From: Cohnella abietis
Lineage (GTDB): Bacteria > Bacillota > Bacilli > Paenibacillales > Paenibacillaceae
NCBI RefSeq assembly: GCF_004295585.1
Contig: NZ_AP019400.1
Span: forward strand, 5,611,501 to 5,675,500
Direction of reading: 5' to 3'
Length of the DNA stretch: 64,000 nucleotides
Part shown: positions 17,816-26,409 of the stretch, piece after piece
Position numbering within the stretch: position 1 is the stretch's first letter
Layout: each line of letters begins with the position of its first letter
Program-made: the position numbers and the translations under genes
Notes under the pieces: generated by a model
What the model saw: only the letters and a program-made list of their open reading frames with translations
What the model was told of the DNA's origin: nothing
Database searches by the model: none

Positions 17816-18625
17816 ATGAACCCGATTCATAAAGTTTGTCTCGTCACCGGCGCTAGCCGCGGCATCGGGCGCGGGATCGCATTGATGATGGCGGAAGCGG
17901 GGTATCGTCTGGCAATTACCCATTTGGCGGAAGCCGAAGAAGCCGCAGCTACCGCAGAGCTGATCCGTAGCCGATACGGTGGCGAATGCCTCGTCTTGCA
18001 AGCGAACCTTATCGATCCGCTGCAAGTCGGGCAAATCGTAGCCGATACAACGGCTCATTACGGGCGGCTCGACGTCATGGTGAATAATGCCGGTGTAACC
18101 GTGTTCGGCAAGCTTGTCGATCTAAGCCTAGAAGAGCTGGATCAATTGCTTCATCTCAATTTGCGGGCACCGTTGCTCGGCATGAAGGCGGCAGCCCAAG
18201 CGATGATCGCTTGCGGAGCGGGAGGCAATATCGTCAACATCGCTTCGAGTCGCGGTCAGAGAGCGTACTCGACGGACGCCGCTTACGGAGCGTCGAAGGC
18301 GGGATTGATTCGCGCCACAGAATCCGTCGCTCTTGAACTGGCTCCTTATAAAATCAGAGTGAACTGTATTGCGATCGGCGTAACCCGGGTTACGGACGAC
18401 GATCAATTTTATCGCGGCTTTGAGGATATCGTTCCCTTGGGCAGACCGGCAGAGATCGAGGAAGTCGGTCGGATTGTGAAATGGCTCGTTTCCCAAGATG
18501 CCGATTATATTACCGGGACAACGCTGCGGGTAGACGGAGGTTTAATATTGCCAGGAACGCCGGAGCCGCGCGGCAGTAGTCGAAAAGCAGGATACGAGTA
18601 TTCCATCAACGCTCCTCGTAGTTGA
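17816..18625 (+). CDS. Short-chain dehydrogenase/reductase
   Basis: The start is ATG 17816, 4 nt after the previous stop, with CGGAGG 9 nt upstream; a longer frame from 17729 would overlap the dehydrogenase and is rejected. 269 residues with the classical SDR pattern: TGASRGIGRG near residue 10, NNAG, catalytic S144, Y157 and K161 (YGASK), and the C-terminal IT..TLRVDGG. It is NAD(P)-dependent, probably a 3-oxoacyl reductase-type sugar dehydrogenase acting with the upstream enzymes. It is the last gene of the operon. Confidence 0.9.
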   Translation: MNPIHKVCLVTGASRGIGRGIALMMAEAGYRLAITHLAEAEEAAATAELIRSRYGGECLVLQANLIDPLQVGQIVADTTAHYGRLDVMVNNAGVTVFGKLVDLSLEELDQLLHLNLRAPLLGMKAAAQAMIACGAGGNIVNIASSRGQRAYSTDAAYGASKAGLIRATESVALELAPYKIRVNCIAIGVTRVTDDDQFYRGFEDIVPLGRPAEIEEVGRIVKWLVSQDADYITGTTLRVDGGLILPGTPEPRGSSRKAGYEYSINAPRS

Positions 18626-18653
18626 AGATGGCATAGAAATCCTTCAAAAGAAC

Positions 18654-18679
18654 AAAAAAACTCCCACAATATGCGGGAG
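18654..18679 (-). terminator. Distal terminator of the sugar-acid operon
   Basis: On the minus strand CTCCC..GGGAG (18661-18679) is followed by seven T. It lies between the convergent SDR and aldehyde dehydrogenase genes. Confidence 0.75.
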
Positions 18680-18769
18680 ACCTAGTAGTAATCTTATACA
18701 GTCACTAACGTAATAAACACGAAGCTACAATTTAGTTGTATCATGTCATTGCGAATTGTTGCGTAATCT

Positions 18770-18847
18770 CAAAAAAACGGTGAAATCGGTATTTCTGGGA
18801 CCTTGATTCACGAAGCTATTTCCTTTCAAGCTCGAGAAATACCGATT
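18770..18847 (-). terminator. Long-loop inverted repeat with T tract
   Basis: A 13-bp perfect inverted repeat (18785-18797 with 18835-18847, 37-nt loop) is followed on the minus strand by seven T. It is probably the first terminator after the aldehyde dehydrogenase gene; the long loop is unusual. Confidence 0.55.
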
Positions 18848-18881
18848 CCATCCACCACTCTCATTCAGTTTCTTAATTTTT

Positions 18882-20339
18882 TCAAGCCTTCAAGAAAACC
18901 GTTTTAATTGAAGTAAAGAACTCGATGGCCGCCTGCCCTTGCTCTCTCGAATGAGAACTGGACTGCTTCATTCCGCCGAATGGAGCCTGCAGCTCGACGC
19001 CTGCCGTTTCCGCGTTAATGCGGACTAAGCCTGCATCCATATCGGCGATAAAGGTGAGGATATTCGCGATGTTTTGCGTGAAAATGGATGCGCTTAGTCC
19101 ATATTCAACGTCGTTTGCAAGTGAGATCGCTTCTTGCAAATTATTGAACGGGATAAGCGCTAGCACCGGTCCGAAAATTTCCTCTTGAGCGATCGTCATA
19201 TTCGAGGTCACTCCGTCGAATACGGTCGGATGCACGTAATACCCGCTCTTCAATTCCTCGTCGGCAGGAACGCCTCCCCCACAGAGCAAGCTCGCGCCTT
19301 CCTCGATCCCCTTATTAATGTAAGAGAGAACGGTATCTCGTTGTTTTTCGTTCGCGCAAGGCCCCATCCACGTTGTAGCATCGTTCCCGTTCCCCAGCTT
19401 CAGCTGCTTCACTTGATCGACCAGCTTCGTACGGAATGTTTCATAGACCGAAGCATGTACAACAATTCTGCTCGTTGCAGTACACTTCTGTCCGGTTGAT
19501 TTCAATCCCCCGCTGATAGCCGCTTCCACCGCCAGATCGAGGTTCGCGTCTTCCGCGACGATAAGTGGATTTTTCCCACCCATTTCCAATTGATATTTCG
19601 CTCCACGGGATAGAGCGGCTTGCCCGATCTGTTTCCCTACCTTGTTGGAGCCCGTAAAGGTGATGCCTTGAATATCGGGATGCCGCGCAATGCCGCCGCC
19701 AATAACTGCGCCATCACCAGTGACCAAGTTGATAACACCTGGCGGAAGACCCGCTTCTTCAAAACAAGCTATAAGCTTCGCAGCCGTAATGGACGTTTCA
19801 ATAGCAGGTTTTATCACGACAGTATTACCATATATAAGCGCCGGCGCCATTTTCCACATCGGGATCGCAACCGGGAAATTCCATGGCGTTATAACGCCTA
19901 CGACACCCAAAGGCACCCGAGTGGTGAACATCATTGCCTCATTGTCTGTCGATGGAATAACGTCGCCGATCTTTCGCATGCCCTCCCCGGCATAATAACG
20001 GAGAATCGCGACGCCGCGAGCCGTTTCGCCTTTGCATTCGGCTAAGGTTTTGCCCATCTCGCGCATCATCGTTTCCGCGATATCGGCTAACTTTGCCTCC
20101 AACAGGTTGGCCACCTTGAACAGATAATCGCCCCGCGCAGCGCCCGAGAGCTTACGCCATGCTCCCTTGGCACGATTAGCCGCGCTTACCGCAAGCTCTA
20201 GATCCGCTTCATCGGAATTTTGCACATAACCAACGATGTCGTTCGTATTGGCCGGGTTAATACTTTCAGTCACCCGTCCCGTTAAGGATGGGCTCCATTT
20301 TCCGTCGATATAGTTAAGATAAGCTTGCTCTATCGTCAT
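18882..20339 (-). CDS. Alpha-ketoglutarate-semialdehyde (2,5-dioxovalerate) dehydrogenase
   Basis: 485 residues; GGAGGGAAGAGGGAA precedes ATG 20339. It is an NAD(P)-dependent aldehyde dehydrogenase with PWNFP, the general base Glu in LEMGGKNP and nucleophile C286 in GQKCTATSR. The STGQKCTATSR context is what I associate with the 2,5-dioxovalerate dehydrogenases (YcbD-like) that end oxidative sugar-acid pathways by making 2-oxoglutarate. Its operon partners, an IlvD/Edd dehydratase and an aldose epimerase, support this. It is the last gene of the operon. Confidence 0.85.
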   Translation of the reverse strand: MTIEQAYLNYIDGKWSPSLTGRVTESINPANTNDIVGYVQNSDEADLELAVSAANRAKGAWRKLSGAARGDYLFKVANLLEAKLADIAETMMREMGKTLAECKGETARGVAILRYYAGEGMRKIGDVIPSTDNEAMMFTTRVPLGVVGVITPWNFPVAIPMWKMAPALIYGNTVVIKPAIETSITAAKLIACFEEAGLPPGVINLVTGDGAVIGGGIARHPDIQGITFTGSNKVGKQIGQAALSRGAKYQLEMGGKNPLIVAEDANLDLAVEAAISGGLKSTGQKCTATSRIVVHASVYETFRTKLVDQVKQLKLGNGNDATTWMGPCANEKQRDTVLSYINKGIEEGASLLCGGGVPADEELKSGYYVHPTVFDGVTSNMTIAQEEIFGPVLALIPFNNLQEAISLANDVEYGLSASIFTQNIANILTFIADMDAGLVRINAETAGVELQAPFGGMKQSSSHSREQGQAAIEFFTSIKTVFLKA

Positions 20340-20370
20340 TTCCCTCTTCCCTCCATCCTTGGTTGCGGTT

Positions 20371-21303
20371 TTAGATCACTGTAGGAATTCCCAAGCCTTT
20401 GGCGAACTTGCCGGATTGAACAGCAGTAGAGTTATACCGTTCCAGTAATTGCAGACCCAGATGGGCTCTGTTCACTTTTTCCACACATTGGATTCTAGCA
20501 ACCTCTTTGTTATGGGCTCCTGCAGGGTAAACGCTAGTTGCGTTGCGCAGACCGAATTTCAAGTAAACTGGTGAGGCGACTCTTACGATTTCCGGAATTT
20601 CATAATTCCGAATAAACCCGCCCATATCATCCGGTGACTCGACATAGAGATCAACTGGCGCATCAACGACCGTACGAATCGACGACAATTGCGGAAGCGT
20701 AATATCTCCGGCCAAATTCAACGTATTACCGCCGAGCTCCGTTGTGATTTTCGCGCTTACTGGGTTTGTCGGACTCATCATCGCGGAGATCTTAACGACC
20801 AAGTCGGTCGGCAATTGTCCTTTGTTTTTGGCTTGATCGATCAGCCATACTAAGCCTTCGTCAGCAACAAGTATGCTGCGAATACCTAGATCCGTCGCAC
20901 GAAAAACTTCCTCCAGCGCATAGAGCAGCTGATCCATCCCCGCATGTCTTCCACCAAGCACCTTACCACTGCTGCTATAAGCCATCCCGCCGATATCGAA
21001 GCTCATTCGAGGACCGACGAAGAGGCACACTTCCATTCCTTCCGTATTCCCCATCTGTGCCATGTCACGGATATCCGAGTCGCTTAACAGCATAATACCG
21101 CTGCCCTGAGATACCCGATTTACCGTTATCCCGAATTTATTGGACTCCGCGATGACGCTTTCCAGGATTGCAGGTCCTTCCACTGAAGGGATTTCCACCC
21201 GATAATGCGCGCCATCCTCGAATCTCTTCTCACTTGTAGGGAGCTGATACTGCTCCTTGTTCGGCAGGCCAAGACTAGCCGCGAATGCTTGTGCTCTATT
21301 CAT
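20371..21303 (-). CDS. Peptidase U32-like TIM-barrel protein of unknown function
   Basis: I place the start at ATG 21303, 8 nt after GGAGG (21312-21316); the frame also allows an ATG at 21327. 310 residues, soluble. The sequence reads as a TIM-barrel of the kind annotated peptidase U32-like: ILESVIAESNKFGITVNRVS, FDIGGMAYSSSGKVLGGRHAG, LNLAGDITLPQLSSIRTVVDAPVDLYVES, VYLKFGLRNATSVYPAG. It lacks the Cys cluster of tRNA/rRNA-modifying U32 proteins. It sits between the sugar-acid dehydratase and the semialdehyde dehydrogenase, where a second dehydratase or aldolase would be expected. That it does this step is only an inference. Confidence 0.7.
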   Translation of the reverse strand: MNRAQAFAASLGLPNKEQYQLPTSEKRFEDGAHYRVEIPSVEGPAILESVIAESNKFGITVNRVSQGSGIMLLSDSDIRDMAQMGNTEGMEVCLFVGPRMSFDIGGMAYSSSGKVLGGRHAGMDQLLYALEEVFRATDLGIRSILVADEGLVWLIDQAKNKGQLPTDLVVKISAMMSPTNPVSAKITTELGGNTLNLAGDITLPQLSSIRTVVDAPVDLYVESPDDMGGFIRNYEIPEIVRVASPVYLKFGLRNATSVYPAGAHNKEVARIQCVEKVNRAHLGLQLLERYNSTAVQSGKFAKGLGIPTVI

Positions 21304-21354
21304 CACTGTTTCCTCCAAAGTCATCATCCGAAAACAAGGACTGATTGATTTTAA

Positions 21355-23076
21355 CTATCCTCTTCCTACGGTCGGTTCGATAAAAGGAACTTCATCTTCG
21401 GAGGCCGGGCGCAGATTGTCGAGATCGCAGCCCTCGTCGGCTTGCAGAACATGATCCGCGTAAATCCGCATATATCCGCGCTTGTGCAAGCGAACAGGCG
21501 ACCAAGCTTTCAATCGCTCGCTGATTTCCTTATCGGTAAGCTCAACATGAAGGGTTCCCCGTTCCAAATCGACTTCGATCCAATCACCGCTGCGGATCGC
21601 CGCGAGCGGCCCTCCGAGCTGAGCTTCCGGAGAAACGTGCAGGATATTGGTCCCATAACTTGTTCCACTCATTCTCGCATCGCTAATTCTGACCATATCT
21701 CTCACGCCCAGCTTCAACAGCTTTTTCGGAATCGGCAGCGCTCCCCATTCGGGCATTCCTGCACCAATCGGACCGCAATTTCGCAGAACGAGCACTGATG
21801 TCTCGTCGACTTCCAGTTCTTCGCTATCTATTCGTTCATGCATTTCCTCATAACTATCGAATACAATAGCTTGGCCCCTGTGCTTCCCGTTGATGAACGA
21901 GCTCGCGGCGCGTTTCAGGATAGCGCCGGAAGGCGCCAAGTTACCAGTGAGCACGGCAATGCCGACGTCCGTCTTGAAAGGTTCGCTTAATGTGGAAATG
22001 ACATCGTCGCGGTAAGATGCAGCATCGCGATAGACTTCCTCAAGCGTCTTTCCCAGAGCAGTAAGACTGGTCGTATCCAGATGGGGCAGCAGCCTGCCGA
22101 TCACGGCTCCAATTCCGCCCGCTTCGAAGAAATCGTCCATGCTATGCTCACCGCTCGGCTGAAGATTAACCATCAGCGGAATGCCCGCGGACAATTCTTC
22201 ATAACGCTTCAAGGGAATGCGAATGCCAAGGCGCCCCGCAATCGCGGTCAAATGAATAACCGCATTGGTGGAGCCGCCGATCGCCGCGAGTAGCTTGATG
22301 GCATTATCGAATGCGGCTTCCGTCATCAGGCGAGACGGAGTCAGGCCCTCATTGACCATCGCGACGATTCGTTTCCCCGTCTCTTCCGCCGCCCATTTGC
22401 GACTGGCATGCGTTGCCGGAATCGTGGATGTGCCCGGAAGCATCATGCCGAGCATTTCGGACAAGCATTTCATGCTGGAGGAGGTCCCCATTACTGGGCA
22501 CCCTCCCTGCGTGCACGAAATGCATTTTTCCAGCTCCGTCCATTCCTCTTCAGTTAACAGTCCGGCATTGTAATCATCCATTAATCGCCACAGATCGGTA
22601 CCGTAATTCACCTTTTTCCCGCGAAACGATCCAGATGCCCGATGTCCGGCGGCAAGCTGAAGCGACGGGATATTACTGCTGGCAGCGCCCATGAGCTGCG
22701 CCGGCGTCGTCTTGTCGCATTCGCAAAGCATAACCGCGCCATCGATCGGCAATCCCCGTATGGATTCCTCGACATCCATTGCCATCAAGTTGCGATAGGG
22801 TAAATCCGAAGGCTTCAGAAAATCCGAAGGCGCCGTAATCGTATGCATCTCGATCGGGTATCCTCCGGCGAGAAGCACCCCTCGTTTGACGAATTCGACT
22901 AATTCTTTATGCGGCGCATTGCAGCTATTCAAATCGCTCCACGAATTAAATATGCCGATGATCGGTTTGCCAACGAATGATTCCGGAACATGTCCATTCG
23001 CCCTCATCGCCGATAAATGCTGGAATCGCGTTTCTTTGGACGGATGCTTGAACCATCGATCGCTACGCAAATTCAT
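21355..23076 (-). CDS. IlvD/Edd-family sugar-acid dehydratase
   Basis: 573 residues; AGAGGTGAT precedes ATG 23076. The three iron-sulphur cysteines of the family are in place: C52 (WSDLNSCN), C120 (CECDKTTPA) and C193 (TQGGCPVMG). The CDKTTPAQLMGA version and the length are more like pentonate/hexonate dehydratases (arabinonate, xylonate) than branched-chain IlvD. It should convert an aldonic acid to the 2-keto-3-deoxy acid in the cytoplasm, using a [2Fe-2S] cluster. No ilv genes are nearby and its operon partners are sugar enzymes. Substrate unknown, C5 most likely. Confidence 0.88.
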   Translation of the reverse strand: MNLRSDRWFKHPSKETRFQHLSAMRANGHVPESFVGKPIIGIFNSWSDLNSCNAPHKELVEFVKRGVLLAGGYPIEMHTITAPSDFLKPSDLPYRNLMAMDVEESIRGLPIDGAVMLCECDKTTPAQLMGAASSNIPSLQLAAGHRASGSFRGKKVNYGTDLWRLMDDYNAGLLTEEEWTELEKCISCTQGGCPVMGTSSSMKCLSEMLGMMLPGTSTIPATHASRKWAAEETGKRIVAMVNEGLTPSRLMTEAAFDNAIKLLAAIGGSTNAVIHLTAIAGRLGIRIPLKRYEELSAGIPLMVNLQPSGEHSMDDFFEAGGIGAVIGRLLPHLDTTSLTALGKTLEEVYRDAASYRDDVISTLSEPFKTDVGIAVLTGNLAPSGAILKRAASSFINGKHRGQAIVFDSYEEMHERIDSEELEVDETSVLVLRNCGPIGAGMPEWGALPIPKKLLKLGVRDMVRISDARMSGTSYGTNILHVSPEAQLGGPLAAIRSGDWIEVDLERGTLHVELTDKEISERLKAWSPVRLHKRGYMRIYADHVLQADEGCDLDNLRPASEDEVPFIEPTVGRG

Positions 23077-23078
23077 GT

Positions 23079-24059
23079 CTAGATCACCTCTTCAATCCGA
23101 ATTCGCGTTGTCGTCTTGACTTGTTCGCCAGGCTGAAGAACGCGGAAACCGGTCAATTCCTCTGGAAGCTGCTGCAAATTGGGCGCATCCGTGATCCAAG
23201 TATACGGCTCTGGGCAAAGATAACCTTGTTTGGAATCATGATTGTAAACGACCCAATGCTTAAACTGTTCGTCGGCGTCGTACACGACTCTAATGCCGGA
23301 GCCCAAGTCCGTCAGCACCGCTTCATTCGCTCCGATGTTGGCCGTTTGGAAAGCATCGTCCAGCTCGTGCCCGACAAGGCTTTTCCCCTCGCGCAGCTGT
23401 TCCAAATACGGGATATCTACTAGCTCCCCCGTAGGCAAGAATCGTTCGTCCAGCACCCATTGCTTATCCGCGTTAAGCGCAAACCGACACGAATCCAGAT
23501 CCCCGGAGCTGTTAAACGGGAAGTTAAAAGTCGTATGATAACCAAGCCCCCATGGAAACGGAGCGCTATCTTGGCTGCTAACCGTTGCTTCGACGGTAAG
23601 CGTCTTCTGCTCCAACACGTACCGCATATGAACGGTAAATAGATGAGGAAACTGTGCTAGAATTCCTTCGTGCTCCTCCGAATGAATGATCGTCTCCAGC
23701 ACGATTCGTTCCCCTTCGTCTTCCGCGCGCAGAAGCTTCCACGACGCGTCGAACAATAACCCGTGAGTATGATTGTGTTCGGCGGGGTCGTTAATGTTAA
23801 AGCAATACTGCTTGCTGTTAAATTCAAACTTACCATCGGCGATTCGATTCGGAGGGAAAAGAATCGGCAGTCCATACATGAACGGATCCGCTTCGTACTC
23901 TTCTCGGCTTTGCGGGAATCGTAGCAAATCAAGGCTTTTGCTTATGGAGCGCAAAGACAATAAGTTGCTCCCCCATGCGGGGACAAGAACGACCTCCAGC
24001 TCCTCGTTCCGCGCTCTTATCGCGGTTTCGCCGTAAAGCTCAAACTGTTCAATTGCCAT
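23079..24059 (-). CDS. Aldose 1-epimerase (mutarotase)-like protein
   Basis: 326 residues; GGGGGCGG precedes ATG 24059. Galactose-mutarotase beta-sandwich with the expected residues: H95/H97/H99 (HNHTHG), H175 (GLGYHTTF) and a Glu near 280 (LCPEPYTW). It would equilibrate alpha and beta sugar forms before the dehydrogenase step. It is 13 bp from the GH4 gene and 2 bp from the dehydratase gene, clearly one operon. Confidence 0.88.
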   Translation of the reverse strand: MAIEQFELYGETAIRARNEELEVVLVPAWGSNLLSLRSISKSLDLLRFPQSREEYEADPFMYGLPILFPPNRIADGKFEFNSKQYCFNINDPAEHNHTHGLLFDASWKLLRAEDEGERIVLETIIHSEEHEGILAQFPHLFTVHMRYVLEQKTLTVEATVSSQDSAPFPWGLGYHTTFNFPFNSSGDLDSCRFALNADKQWVLDERFLPTGELVDIPYLEQLREGKSLVGHELDDAFQTANIGANEAVLTDLGSGIRVVYDADEQFKHWVVYNHDSKQGYLCPEPYTWITDAPNLQQLPEELTGFRVLQPGEQVKTTTRIRIEEVI

Positions 24060-24072
24060 GCGGCCCGCCCCC

Positions 24073-25419
24073 TCAATTAAAATGCTGTCTCATCGCCGCA
24101 AGGCTTGGCATTTGAAGAATCTCGTCCAACATGGCCCTCGCCTGTTGTTCGGAACGGGTCCACGGATCCATTAGTATTAATTGAACAAGGTCTTCATAGC
24201 TTCCGCTTTCGTAAGCTTGCAGCTCCATCTCGACCGGTGCGACGCGATCGCGCAGCGCATATTGAATGACAGGCTTAGGCAAGCCTTTCGTTTTAATGCC
24301 TTGAACGCCTATTCCGCTGACATAACAAGGAATCTCCACCTGAAAATCTAGCGGAATGCCTGGCACGTAATTGCTGTCGTTCAAAATATTAAGGATCATG
24401 ACCCTAGGAACATCGCAAGCGATCGCTTCGATGAACGGAATCATCGGTTCCGTCGAATGCTCCGGTGGGTAGCTATCCATCACTTTCACGGCCGTATTCT
24501 CGGAAACGCTCCGAATCTTCTCTACGCCCGCGGCGCCTCCCGCGAAATAAAGGTCGCGCCACCAAGCCTGGGGATCTTCCTTATAGAAACGCTCCGTCTC
24601 GTCATCTGCGTGATGCCATGCCGGCCAAGCGCCGCCTCCCGGATTCCCCGTATCGCCGATCGGAAATACGCCGAACTTCTTGTAAAGATCAAGCGCTTTC
24701 GGCCCCAACCAATCGCAAGTACCGCCTTGCTCAATATGAGCCGCCGATTTTTCTTCTATCCAGCGATCCAGAATGGGAAATGCATCTTCGCCTTTGTAGC
24801 GGAACTCCGTCAACCAGATGAAATGGTTTACGCCCGGAATCTCATACGTAATATGCTCTGGGTCAAGCCCGATAACCTCGGCGACGGTCCTAATTGCATT
24901 AGAGCCATGACAGAAGCCAGCCAGCTTCGCTAGCGGATATTTGCGTTGCAAATAGGTTACGCCTGCCATGACTGGATTGGATACGAGCATATACCAAGCA
25001 TTCGGACAGATTTCCAATATGTCCTGCATAACCGATTCCATCAATTGCAGCTGATCGAAATTGATCCAGAATCCTTCATCATGCATGACGTGGAGGCTTC
25101 CGCCAAAACGATACCCGTGTTTCTGGGCGATGTCCCAGCCGTCCTTCAGACGTTGATGTCCACCGACCAGCGCAGCGAGCACGACGAAGTCGGCTCCGCG
25201 AATCGATTCTCTCCGATCCGTCGTTTTTTCCAAAACTAGATGAATATTCGCCTCTTTGGCATACCGTTCGCAAAGCGAATAAGCGCTGTTCAGACGCTGC
25301 TCGTCGATGTCCATGAAGCTGATTACGCTGCCTTCAAGAGAAGGCGTAAGACAAAGATCTTTAATAAGGCTTAAGGAAAACATAGCCGATCCGGCTCCGA
25401 TAATACTGATTTTAGGCAT
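24073..25419 (-). CDS. Glycoside hydrolase family 4 (alpha-glucuronidase-like)
   Basis: 448 residues; GGAGG precedes ATG 25419. GH4 enzymes are NAD+- and Mn2+-dependent. Visible are the nucleotide motif GAGSAMFS (8-15), the metal-binding C170-H171 (GFCHGSN), NPV at 148-150 and H199 (PGVNHF). From memory, the residue pair after C-H separates GH4 groups: CHE for alpha-galacturonidases, CHS for alpha-galactosidases/glucosidases, and CHG for alpha-glucuronidases; this protein has CHG. It is cytoplasmic, so it would cleave an imported uronic-acid oligosaccharide. The operon context of sugar-acid enzymes fits. Confidence 0.85.
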   Translation of the reverse strand: MPKISIIGAGSAMFSLSLIKDLCLTPSLEGSVISFMDIDEQRLNSAYSLCERYAKEANIHLVLEKTTDRRESIRGADFVVLAALVGGHQRLKDGWDIAQKHGYRFGGSLHVMHDEGFWINFDQLQLMESVMQDILEICPNAWYMLVSNPVMAGVTYLQRKYPLAKLAGFCHGSNAIRTVAEVIGLDPEHITYEIPGVNHFIWLTEFRYKGEDAFPILDRWIEEKSAAHIEQGGTCDWLGPKALDLYKKFGVFPIGDTGNPGGGAWPAWHHADDETERFYKEDPQAWWRDLYFAGGAAGVEKIRSVSENTAVKVMDSYPPEHSTEPMIPFIEAIACDVPRVMILNILNDSNYVPGIPLDFQVEIPCYVSGIGVQGIKTKGLPKPVIQYALRDRVAPVEMELQAYESGSYEDLVQLILMDPWTRSEQQARAMLDEILQMPSLAAMRQHFN

Positions 25420-25468
25420 GGGTATAACCTCCAGATTAATATGATAGATTCATTAACAAATTACTGCT

Positions 25469-26257
25469 TCAAATCGCAGCCGATGCCGCACCGTCGATGC
25501 TTAGATTAGAACCGTTAACGACGACGGATTCATCCGAGGCCAGGAACAGCACCGCGTATGCCACTTCGCGCGTCGTAGCCATTCTTCCGAGCGGCTGCTG
25601 CTGTTTGATAATCGGGTACAATTTATCCATGCCTCCCATGCTTTCGGCGAGTCGAACATTCATATCCGTTTCGACCCACCCCGGAGAAATGGCGTTGCAG
25701 CGAATGCCTTTCTCGGCATACGAGACGGCAATTTCCTTCGTTAAGCCGATAATGCCCGCTTTAGAAGCGGAGTAGGCGGTATAACCCGGCTCCGTCAGCG
25801 AAGCCATCACGGACGACGTATTAATGATGGAGCCGCCGTTTCCCTTGAGCATCTCAGGAATCGCTTTTTTGCACATCAGGAACATCGATTTCAGGTTGAC
25901 CTGCAACACTTCGTCCCACGTTTCTTCGGGATATTCCAAAATATCGCCCACAGGCATAATTCCTGCATTGTTGAACACGATATCAAGCTTACCGTAGGCG
26001 TTCACCGCGCAAGCAACCGCGCGTTCCGCTGTTTCCATCAAGCCGACATTCCCGCATACGATTTCGCAGCTTCCGCCCGATTCGCGGATTTCAGCGGCTA
26101 CCTCGTTTAATTTATCTTCGTGTAAGTCTACCAGTACAAGCTTCGCATCCTCTTCGGCGAAGAGCAGTGCGGTTCCTTTGCCGATTCCCGATGCCGCCCC
26201 CGTGACGATGGCTACTTTTGAATAAAGGCGACCTTGCTTCGTTTGATTCGTACTCAT
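25469..26257 (-). CDS. Short-chain dehydrogenase (sugar 1-dehydrogenase candidate)
   Basis: ATG 26257 is preferred over ATG 26263 because AAAGGA lies about 10 nt upstream of it. 262 residues; TGAASGIGKG coenzyme motif, NNAG, catalytic Ser in INTSSV, YSASK, and a C-terminal SNLSIDGA. First gene of the catabolic operon (SDR - GH4 - epimerase - dehydratase - U32-like - semialdehyde dehydrogenase). In a Weimberg-like route it would oxidise the aldose to the lactone, the step before the dehydratase. Other SDR substrates cannot be excluded. Confidence 0.88.
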   Translation of the reverse strand: MSTNQTKQGRLYSKVAIVTGAASGIGKGTALLFAEEDAKLVLVDLHEDKLNEVAAEIRESGGSCEIVCGNVGLMETAERAVACAVNAYGKLDIVFNNAGIMPVGDILEYPEETWDEVLQVNLKSMFLMCKKAIPEMLKGNGGSIINTSSVMASLTEPGYTAYSASKAGIIGLTKEIAVSYAEKGIRCNAISPGWVETDMNVRLAESMGGMDKLYPIIKQQQPLGRMATTREVAYAVLFLASDESVVVNGSNLSIDGAASAAI

Positions 26258-26329
26258 GAGCATGACATCCTTTCTCTCCCTAATTGGGTTTTCATGTAAA
26301 CGATCGGAGTCGTTTCATCCTTGCCTTTT

Positions 26330-26365
26330 GTAAAAGCGACCTCCCTTGGGGGGAGGTCACTTTTT
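26330..26365. terminator. Terminator downstream of the LplC-type permease gene
   Basis: GACCTCCC (26338-26345) pairs with GGGAGGTC (26351-26358) across a 5-nt loop, with short T-rich stretches on both sides. It separates the permease operon from the catabolic operon on the minus strand. Confidence 0.7.
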
Positions 26366-26409
26366 CGATTTTGACTTTCTCCAGCATGGCTACGAGCCTA
26401 CGAACCTTT

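Noticed and set aside
26295..26308. TGTAAACGATCGGA, a half-match to the cre consensus upstream of the catabolic operon
   Set aside because: Only 12 of 14 positions match, with the critical 3' half wrong; too weak to call.
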